In this document: piece by piece, positions 58,769-64,000 of the stretch | How the letters are laid out: each line of letters begins with the position of its first letter | Numbering within the stretch: position 1 is the first letter of the stretch | Source of the DNA: JAGOUB01 sp964640945 | GTDB lineage: Bacteria; Patescibacteriota; Gracilibacteria; Peribacterales; Peribacteraceae | Assembly: GCA_964640945.1 (NCBI GenBank) | Contig: CAZXIV010000002.1 | Location: 58,393-122,392, forward strand | DNA length: 64,000 nucleotides | Reading direction: 5' to 3' | Program-made: the position numbers and the translations under genes | Notes under the pieces: generated by a model | What the model was told of the DNA's origin: nothing | The model's input: the letters and a program-made list of their open reading frames with translations, nothing else | Database searches by the model: none

Positions 58769-59731
58769 ATGAAGCTCAAGACCCTCTTTCAACGGGCCGT
58801 CGCGATTGGTATCGAGGCCGATCCTCGCGGCAAGAAGCGCATCGACTATCTTTTAAAGAAGCAGAAGGAAAAGCAGAAAAAGCTGGAGGGAAAGGAGAAG
58901 GAATTCTTCGACGAGGAACGCACCTGGAACCCTTTTCCGGATTCCCGTTTGATCGCGGGCACGGGCGAGGAGGAAGTCATACACCTGATGGTCGGCATTG
59001 ATATCGAGACGCCCGAAGTACTCCTCGCCGACCGCCTGCGCGAGCAAGGCACCAAGATTGACGCTCTGCTCATCCACCACCCAGAAGGCCGCGCTTTGAT
59101 GGATTTGGACAAGATGATGCCGATGCAGGCCGATCTGCTTGCCGGCTACGGCGTGCCGATCAACCAAGCCGAAGGCGAACTCGGCGCCCGCATGGACCGC
59201 ATCCGCCGCAGCATCCACGCCGATAATTTCTTCCGCGTCGAGCGCGCCGCCGAACTGTTAAAGCTCCCCGCGGTCGTCTGCCACACCATCACCGATAACC
59301 TCGCCTGGAAGTTTATGGAGAAAATCATCGCCGCCGAGCATTTCGAAGATCTCCAGGAAGTCTGCCACGCTATTACGGACATTGAGGAATACCGCCACTA
59401 CGCCCGCCGCGGCAACCAGCCCCTCATTCTGAGCGGCTCGGGCTCCGGCCGTCCCGGCCGCATCGTCATCAGCGAATTCACGGGTGGCACCAACGGCCCC
59501 GAAGAGCAGGTGGCGCAGCAGGCCCGCGCCGGCGTGGGCACTATCCTCTCCATGCACGCCACCGAGAAAGTGATCGAGGAGGCCCGCAAGCACAAGGTGA
59601 ACATCATCCAGTGCGGCCACATGGCCAGTGACACGCTCGGCATGAATCTACTCCTCGACGAGCTCCAGAAGACCGAGAAGAAATTGGCAACCGTCGATGT
59701 TTCCGGCTTTATCCGCATCAAACGCCGCTGA
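58769..59731 (+). CDS. NIF3-like family protein
   Basis: 320 residues: a basic N-terminal helical stretch (KKRIDYLLKKQKEKQKKLEG) then a NIF3/GTP-cyclohydrolase-I-type-2-like domain with metal-ligand motifs LLIHHPEGRALMDLD, INQAEGELGARMDRI and CGHMASDTLGMNLLL. NIF3 proteins bind two metal ions in a toroidal hexamer; their reaction is unresolved. The N-terminal extension is longer than in the typical 250-residue family. Followed 2 bp later by a membrane protein gene. Confidence 0.85.
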   Translation: MKLKTLFQRAVAIGIEADPRGKKRIDYLLKKQKEKQKKLEGKEKEFFDEERTWNPFPDSRLIAGTGEEEVIHLMVGIDIETPEVLLADRLREQGTKIDALLIHHPEGRALMDLDKMMPMQADLLAGYGVPINQAEGELGARMDRIRRSIHADNFFRVERAAELLKLPAVVCHTITDNLAWKFMEKIIAAEHFEDLQEVCHAITDIEEYRHYARRGNQPLILSGSGSGRPGRIVISEFTGGTNGPEEQVAQQARAGVGTILSMHATEKVIEEARKHKVNIIQCGHMASDTLGMNLLLDELQKTEKKLATVDVSGFIRIKRR

Positions 59732-59733
59732 CT

Positions 59734-60471
59734 ATGCCATCGATTATCTCCCTCATTGCGGCCGCCTGGCAGCGCTACCGGGCCCTGCCCGCCCTAAACG
59801 ACGATGTACTCTGGCTGATTGCTGTCCCGAGCTTCTCCATCGCCACCATTGAGCGCCTGGCGCGTCCCGACCACCTGCCCTATTGGCCGGGCTACACGCC
59901 CCCAGACTGGGCCTGGCTACCGGCGTTCATACTGATCATCGGCCTGAACGTGCTCATTGTGTGGGGGTCAGCCTCGGTGCTGGTAGCCGCCCGCGATGGC
60001 GCCGCCCGCTCCAGCCTGCATGTCCGCCGGCTGGCGACGCCGTTTGTCTGGCCGCTCCTCGTCACCGATGTGTTGCGCACATGCATCACCATTCTCCTCC
60101 TGATTCCGCTGGTCGTCCCCGGCCTTCTCTATGCGCTGCGCACGCTTGTCGCCCAACCGGTGATCGTGGCCGAAGGCCTTGCCTACCGCCCGGCCCTCCG
60201 GCGCTCAGTCGCCCTGGTCAAGGGCCGCACTTGGAAGGTGGCGGGCACGATCTTCGGCACCACCCTCCTGCTCTTTCTCCCTCTTGTGGTCCTGAGCGGC
60301 ATCTTGCAGGCCGCGATTGCCGCCATCGATCCACGTCTGCTGGCTATCAGCGACGCCCTGCGGGCCAGCACCAGCGCGGTGGCTGCCGTTGTGTCACTCT
60401 TTGTGCTGACCGCGGTCTACGACCATCTCCGCCAGCACCCGTTGCCAGCCCAAAAACCGCCAGCCTCATAA
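59734..60471 (+). CDS. Polytopic membrane protein (YciC/GPDP-domain-like)
   Basis: 245 residues with about six membrane segments (FILIIGLNVLIVWGSASVLV, LLIPLVVPGLLYALRTLVAQ and others). The motif R-x-L-x-x-S-x-x-L-x-K-G-x-x-W (RSVALVKGRTWKVAGTIF) is typical of the glycerophosphodiesterase membrane-domain/UPF0259 class, whose role is unclear. Overlaps the NIF3-like transcript (2-bp gap). Downstream 60472-60614 contains only the palindrome at 60580. Confidence 0.75.
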   Translation: MPSIISLIAAAWQRYRALPALNDDVLWLIAVPSFSIATIERLARPDHLPYWPGYTPPDWAWLPAFILIIGLNVLIVWGSASVLVAARDGAARSSLHVRRLATPFVWPLLVTDVLRTCITILLLIPLVVPGLLYALRTLVAQPVIVAEGLAYRPALRRSVALVKGRTWKVAGTIFGTTLLLFLPLVVLSGILQAAIAAIDPRLLAISDALRASTSAVAAVVSLFVLTAVYDHLRQHPLPAQKPPAS

Positions 60472-60579
60472 ATGGGTGCAGACAGCCATTTCCTCCTCGT
60501 CAAATAGCATCCTACGCGCGCCAAAAGCGGCTCGGATTGCACGACACGAAGACCCTAAAAAAAGGAAAGCCTCAGAAAT

Positions 60580-60601
60580 ACTCCCGCCTGAAGGCGGGAG
60601 T
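60580..60601. repeat. Compact 10-bp palindromic hairpin
   Basis: ACTCCCGCCT-GA-AGGCGGGAGT, a perfect stem with a 2-nt loop between convergent genes, preceded on the plus strand by CCTAAAAAAAGG. No adjacent T-run for a plus-strand terminator. REP-like element or bidirectional roadblock. Confidence 0.6.
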
Positions 60602-60614
60602 GTAGATTAGACAA

Positions 60615-60929
60615 TTAACTGTCGACTGCCCGACAACGAATGACTAACTTTTCATACCAGGAGCGGCAGTTGTCGCAAAACTGAGCGTGGCGGGCAACAT
60701 CCCAGGGACACATCTGCAAATTAGAACACCAAACTATCCAGCTCGTAAGCGAAGGACCGTTCATGCTCTCACACAGAAATTGTGCCAGATCTATTTCCAC
60801 CTGAATTTCTTCTCTTAGTCTTTCTTGCTCTTTTTCCTCTGCTTCTTGCATTAGTACAAGAGCGGGCCTTAAAAAAGCCCGCCAGGCAGAGGAATGTGTT
60901 TCTGAATTGCTCAATGCATCGTTTGACAT
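60615..60929 (-). CDS. Unrecognised 104-residue Cys-containing protein
   Basis: Soluble, helical. Acidic helix MQEAEEKEQERLREEIQVE (near 27-45), then CPWDVARHAQFCDNCRSWYEKLVIRC (split here as CPWDVARHAQ, FCDNCRSWYEK and LVIRC), with Cys/His that could bind zinc, recalling short anti-sigma-type zinc motifs. It has the best-formed conventional signals in the region: -35 TTGACA (60998-60993), 17 bp, -10 TTAAAT, 34-nt leader and SD GAGGA. These support it as a gene over the overlapping opposite-strand reading. Confidence 0.65.
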   Translation of the reverse strand: MSNDALSNSETHSSAWRAFLRPALVLMQEAEEKEQERLREEIQVEIDLAQFLCESMNGPSLTSWIVWCSNLQMCPWDVARHAQFCDNCRSWYEKLVIRCRAVDS

Positions 60930-60969
60930 GTATTCCTCACAGGTTGGCGTTTATGAAAAAACTACAACT

Positions 60970-60998
60970 ATTTAAAATATAGAAGTGTCTTATGTCAA
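60970..60998 (-). promoter_or_regulatory. Promoter of the 60929 gene
   Basis: Minus strand: -35 TTGACA (60998-60993), 17-bp spacer, -10 TTAAAT (60975-60970). Confidence 0.6.
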
Positions 60999-61020
60999 GA
61001 AACTCAGGCAGGAATCCGAT

Positions 61021-61371
61021 TTATTTCGTGACCTTCACCTTCTCGACGATCTGATCGAAGATCTTCGGCTCATGGATGGCGAGCTCAGAGAGAACCTTGC
61101 GGTCTAGTTCGATCTTGTGCGTCTTGAGACCCTTGATGAAGACGGCGTACGTCGTGCCGCGCGCGCGGACGGCGGCCGTGAGACGGATGATCCAGAGGCT
61201 GCGGAAATTGCGCTTCTTCTTGCGGCGATCGCGGAACGCGTGCTGACCGGCCTTGATGACGGCCTCACTGGCCTTGCGGTACGTCTCGCTGCGCACGCCC
61301 TGGTACCCCTTGGCGAGCTTGCGGATCTTCTTGTGACGACGATGCCGGTGGATTCCGCGCTTAACACGCAT
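61021..61371 (-). CDS. rplT: Ribosomal protein bL20
   Basis: 116 residues, basic, with the family signature RVKRGIHRHRRHKKIRKLAKG and GRRKK-type RDRRKKKRNFRSLWIIRL (each trimmed here). It binds 23S rRNA early in 50S assembly. Last gene of the infC-rpmI-rplT run; 3 bp after rpmI. Full length. Confidence 0.97.
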   Translation of the reverse strand: MRVKRGIHRHRRHKKIRKLAKGYQGVRSETYRKASEAVIKAGQHAFRDRRKKKRNFRSLWIIRLTAAVRARGTTYAVFIKGLKTHKIELDRKVLSELAIHEPKIFDQIVEKVKVTK

Positions 61372-61374
61372 GGT

Positions 61375-61569
61375 TTAGAGGTGAGGGACGAGGGCAGCCA
61401 TCCGGCGCTGATCGGTCGGGTGGATGAGGAGCGTGCGGTTCAGGCGCTTTTGACGCTTGTTCTTCTGCATAAGGAGGTGGCCGCGGCTATTGCGCTTGAC
61501 GGCCAGCTTGCCGGATCCGGTGCGTCGGAGCCGCTTCTTCGCGCCGCTGTGGGACTTCTGCTTAGGCAT
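61375..61569 (-). CDS. rpmI: Ribosomal protein bL35
   Basis: 64 residues, MPKQKSHSGAKKRLRRTGSG then the typical KRNSRGHLLMQKNKRQKR core and RTLLIHPTDQRRMAALVPH. Binds the 50S near bL20. Encoded between infC and rplT as in most bacteria. Confidence 0.97.
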   Translation of the reverse strand: MPKQKSHSGAKKRLRRTGSGKLAVKRNSRGHLLMQKNKRQKRLNRTLLIHPTDQRRMAALVPHL

Positions 61570-61625
61570 GGGGCCCGGAGTGTACGGGCAAAGACAAGTG
61601 AATGCAACACCGATTTTCCCGGTCG

Positions 61626-62204
61626 TCAGCTGCGGGCTTTAGGGCGAACGACGGCCATGAACTGGTTGCCCTGAGCGCGCACATCTTGCTCCACATCAGC
61701 GACGTCGGCCATCTGTTTCAACACGCCCTTAAGCTTCTCCACAGCAAACTGCTTATTGGTCAGCTCGCGGCCGCGCAGGCGGACGACGAATTTGACCATG
61801 TGCCCCTCGCCGAAGAACTCCTTGGCGCGGTCGATGAGGCGGTCTAAGTCGTGCTGCTCGGTGCGGAACCCGAAGCGCAACATCTTCACTTCCGTCTGCT
61901 TGCTGTGCGCCTTCTGGCGCTTCTCCTTTTTTTGCTGGGCGTACATAAAGTGGCCCACGTCGTCGATCTTCACAATGGGGGGATTGGCGTTGCCCGAGAC
62001 TTCTACCAAGTCGAGCTCCTGGGCGCGAGCAAGGGCGATAGCCTCGGCGATGGGCATCTTTTTGGCGCCTTCCTCAGAAACGAGGAGCACCTCCGGGGAG
62101 GTGATCTGTTCATTGGTCCGAGGACGCTTCTCGATTTTCTGGGGACGAACGAATCGCGACGAACGCTGGCGCAGGGGGAGCGGGGGGAATGTGCCCGCGA
62201 GCAT
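61626..62204 (-). CDS. infC: Translation initiation factor IF-3
   Basis: 192 residues: N-terminal extension (about 1-25, Pro/Arg-rich), N-domain (NEQITSPEVLLVSEEGAKKM), linker with YAQQKKEKRQKAHSKQ, and C-domain (LRFGFRTEQHDLDRLIDRAKEF, GHMVKFVVRLRGREL, QMADVADVEQDV). IF-3 binds the 30S, checks start codons and stops premature 50S joining, relevant in a genome where leaders look absent. The start codon is ATG (62204), not the rare ATT used by E. coli. A -10-like TAGGCT abuts the ATG. Confidence 0.96.
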   Translation of the reverse strand: MLAGTFPPLPLRQRSSRFVRPQKIEKRPRTNEQITSPEVLLVSEEGAKKMPIAEAIALARAQELDLVEVSGNANPPIVKIDDVGHFMYAQQKKEKRQKAHSKQTEVKMLRFGFRTEQHDLDRLIDRAKEFFGEGHMVKFVVRLRGRELTNKQFAVEKLKGVLKQMADVADVEQDVRAQGNQFMAVVRPKARS

Positions 62205-62247
62205 AGCCTAAGCCGTCTTTTGGCTCAAGGGACTGACCTCCTTTCTA
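62205..62247 (-). promoter_or_regulatory. infC leader with strong SD and six-codon upstream frame
   Basis: Minus strand AGAAAGGAGGTC (about 62245-62234) is a perfect SD 30 nt before the infC ATG, too far to serve it. 7 nt downstream a TTG opens a frame of six codons (Met-Ser-Gln-Lys-Thr-Ala) ending in TAG that overlaps TAGGCTATG. Possible autoregulatory leader. Confidence 0.4.
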
Positions 62248-63135
62248 TCAGCGTTCCGCCCCCGTGCGCGAGTAGGCCGAAAGCCCCAGGGAGAGCATCA
62301 GGAAGCCATCGCCCGTCGGTGTCACTTCGGTGCGGTCGACCGTCATAAACCGAAGGGGCCACAGCCCGTCATCCTGGAGGGCAGCGCCAAAGGTGCCGCC
62401 GAGGAGATAGCGCACCTGGGGTAGGCGAGAATTCTGGATGATGCGTTCGAGGGCGGCGGCAAAGTCCGCCGAGGCGAAGTTGCGGGTGAGTTCGTCCCGC
62501 GCGGCCTGGCTGCCACGGGCGTAGGTGAGCAGCGGCGTGCGGAAAAAATCTTCGAGGGCAGGCAGGCCGGCGGCGTTCTCGCGCTCGGTTAAGATGAGCA
62601 GCTGCTCACGCTCGCTCGGCGTCAGGGCATCGCCCACCGTTAGGAAGCCGGAAAGTTCGAAGAAGAGCAGGACTGACTGCATGCCCTCACGCGTCACGCT
62701 GAAACGCACCGAAACGGGCGACACGGACACGTCCTTGCGGCCGACGGCGGGCACTGCCTCCCCTACCAACACCTCCGACATGGAGCGGACCGTGCCGTCG
62801 TCGGCCAGGTGGTCGCGCAGGAGATCGAAGAGATGTACGACGTGCGCCAGGTCGGAGGAGGACGGCAGCACTGTCTGGCGGATGAGTTCATCTTGGGAAT
62901 CACCCTTAAGCACGGCCTGCGCCTGAGTGGCTTCCATCTGCTGCTTGAGCAGGTCGAGACGCTGCTCGAGCGCCGTCACGCGCTGCGAGGCGGGCAGCCC
63001 GATGGCGCCCACGTCGCGGATGGTACGGATGTGTCCCAACACCAGGCCGGCAGCGCCCAGGAGACAGCAACAAGCAACCAGCGTCTTGGTGAGCGGCTCG
63101 GTCCACAGGCGGGAGAGAAGGCGAAAAGCAATCAT
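62248..63135 (-). CDS. PilN/PilO-like membrane protein
   Basis: 295 residues: short cytoplasmic start, TM at about 15-35 (TKTLVACCCLLGAAGLVLGH), coiled-coil (about 50-75, ALEQRLDLLKQQMEAT) and an extracytoplasmic alpha/beta domain (about 80-295). The TM, coiled-coil and ferredoxin-like sequence is the PilN/PilO layout of type IV pilus assembly. Its ATG overlaps the preceding gene's stop (ATGA). Assignment is by architecture, not by close sequence match. Confidence 0.6.
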   Translation of the reverse strand: MIAFRLLSRLWTEPLTKTLVACCCLLGAAGLVLGHIRTIRDVGAIGLPASQRVTALEQRLDLLKQQMEATQAQAVLKGDSQDELIRQTVLPSSSDLAHVVHLFDLLRDHLADDGTVRSMSEVLVGEAVPAVGRKDVSVSPVSVRFSVTREGMQSVLLFFELSGFLTVGDALTPSEREQLLILTERENAAGLPALEDFFRTPLLTYARGSQAARDELTRNFASADFAAALERIIQNSRLPQVRYLLGGTFGAALQDDGLWPLRFMTVDRTEVTPTGDGFLMLSLGLSAYSRTGAER

Positions 63136-63731
63136 GGCTGGTTCGGGGCGAGAGTGATGGTGATGCTGAACGGTGAATGAAAACCCGCCGGCGACTCGAG
63201 GCGGACAAAGGGCGGCACGATGAGCTCGGCCACGAAGGGCTCGGCCCGGAGGCTATCCACAAAGGTGGCGAGCACCGTCATGCTGCGCGTACCAACGTTG
63301 CCAACATCGCCACCGATCACCACCTGTGCGCCCGAACCGACGTAGGCGAAATGATCGATGGTAACGGCACGCTCCGATCCGCCCGCGGCGGCGGCCAGTT
63401 GGTCGAGGCGCACTTGCAAAGCCAGCGGCGAGGGCATGGCCTGCTTCATCTCCTGTAGCGCCTGAAAGGTTTGGTCGCGGGTGGGGAGCATTAGGGCGCG
63501 ACGCTCGTCTTCGGCGTCGTTGATGGCGGCGACCAAGGCAGCCTCACGCGCCTGGAGCTCATCGACCGTCAGGAGCGAACCCGCCACGGGAATGCGCGTG
63601 AAGCGCGGCAGTACAAACGCCTGCGACAGGCCGAGTAACGCCACTAAGCTGAGTCCGAACAGCGCCAAGGCACTGCTCAATGAAGGAGTAGTGGTAACCG
63701 CCGCCTCGGTGACAATGTCGGTTTGTGTCAT
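63132..63731 (-). CDS. PilO-like membrane protein
   Basis: 199 residues: TM at about 20-42 (LALFGLSLVALLGLSQAFVL), a helical region (about 55-120) and a beta-rich domain (HFAYVGSGAQVVIGGDVGN, SLRAEPFVAELIVP). Probably the PilN/PilO partner of the next gene, forming an inner-membrane ring of the pilus platform. Extended -10 TGC-TACAAT (63751-63743) gives a 5-nt leader. Other pil genes would be upstream outside the window. Confidence 0.6.
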   Translation of the reverse strand: MTQTDIVTEAAVTTTPSLSSALALFGLSLVALLGLSQAFVLPRFTRIPVAGSLLTVDELQAREAALVAAINDAEDERRALMLPTRDQTFQALQEMKQAMPSPLALQVRLDQLAAAAGGSERAVTIDHFAYVGSGAQVVIGGDVGNVGTRSMTVLATFVDSLRAEPFVAELIVPPFVRLESPAGFHSPFSITITLAPNQP

Positions 63732-63742
63732 AGTTTCTGATC

Positions 63743-63751
63743 ATTGTAGCA
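63743..63751 (-). promoter_or_regulatory. Extended -10 promoter of the PilO-like gene
   Basis: Minus strand TGC-TACAAT, the same extended -10 seen at 20669. Expected +1 about 63736, 5 nt before the ATG at 63731. Confidence 0.5.
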
Positions 63752-63840
63752 CGAAGCCGTTTTCCGGGACATTGTATGGAGTAGAAGGATGTGTTGTGGA
63801 TATAGATCTCTTTCGTTGGTGTTCACCAAGGAGTTTTCAC

Positions 63841-63861
63841 TTTTTATCAGCGTGATAAAAA
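63841..63861. repeat. 9-bp inverted repeat in the right-hand gene-free stretch
   Basis: TTTTTATCA-GCG-TGATAAAAA. The T-rich flank on both sides would fit a weak bidirectional terminator or an operator. 63752-64000 contains no gene I can support. Confidence 0.5.
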
Positions 63862-63918
63862 TCTTCTCTCCTGGCAGGTGCAAACTGACTGGTTTCCACT
63901 TTTGTCAGGCGGACGAGT

Positions 63919-63947
63919 GGTACTTTTTGTGCGCGACAAAAAGTACC
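63919..63947. repeat. 12-bp inverted repeat near the window end
   Basis: Arms GGTACTTTTTGT and ACAAAAAGTACC around GCGCG, perfect. Structure resembles an intergenic repeat hairpin or terminator; continuation to the right is unseen. Confidence 0.55.
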
Positions 63948-64000
63948 TCCCTAAGGGACTGCGAGCCAAGCCTTTCGCCCGTCGTCCTTCGGACTCGGGC

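Noticed and set aside
1..64000. CRISPR array
   Set aside because: No regularly spaced direct repeats seen; the repeats found are palindromic or dif-like.

Overview
The window looks like a chromosome segment of an uncultured, Patescibacteria (CPR)-like bacterium. This placement is an inference from gene content: infC-rpmI-rplT, a minimal ferredoxin/flavodoxin-linked acetate pathway, PilN/PilO-like proteins, a SET-domain protein and many short unrecognised genes. TGA is used as a stop. Two base compositions alternate: GC-rich backbone (1-8.7 kb and 40.4-64 kb) and a clearly less GC-rich block (about 9-40.3 kb).

Left backbone: a four-gene leftward MacA/MacB-like efflux operon (1-3479, last gene cut by the window edge) diverges from an OmpR-type response regulator and histidine kinase (3602-5463). 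Then come a DUF2079 membrane protein, a SET-domain methyltransferase, a PAS/HD-GYP phosphodiesterase, an endonuclease/exonuclease/phosphatase protein and an NTF2-like protein.

Integrated element (about 10,442-40,325, ~29.9 kb): it sits at the 3' end of a tRNA-Glu(CTC) gene, and a degenerate copy of the tRNA 3' end lies at its far side. A large serine recombinase abuts the tRNA and borrows its last 18 codons from the antisense of the tRNA. Inside lie a primase/helicase replication module, four tandem diverged small paralogues, a Xer-like tyrosine recombinase with an excisionase-like protein, a 1632-residue nuclease-STAND NTPase resembling Avs-type antiphage proteins, a secreted nuclease with two zinc-ribbon membrane proteins, and a ten-gene copper/metal module (HMA-TauE-cupredoxin fusion, two DsbA-like proteins, CsoR, an HMA chaperone, CopA, a lipoprotein, a Zn/Cd-type ATPase and a methyltransferase). 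Four 28-bp sites with two conserved 11-bp arms and variable 6-bp centres, the anatomy of Xer dif sites, sit exactly at the borders of the NTPase, integrase and copper modules. This suggests a pdif-like modular cargo system and is the main discovery candidate.

Right backbone: rlmH, a secreted zinc protease, rlmD, two sugar-nucleotide/envelope genes, a SecD-P1-like lipoprotein followed by a SecD that carries an inserted parvulin domain, an HExxH protein, a flavodoxin/2-oxoacid oxidoreductase operon divergent from an ADP-forming acetyl-CoA synthetase (together pyruvate to acetate plus ATP), several unrecognised genes, a NIF3-like protein, infC-rpmI-rplT and two pilus-assembly-like genes.

Across both compartments most transcription-unit-first genes have a recognisable -10 placed so that transcription would start 0-6 nt before the ATG, with pyrimidine-rich sequence and no Shine-Dalgarno. 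Leaderless initiation therefore seems the default, with a few clear SD exceptions (55245, 56858, 60929).
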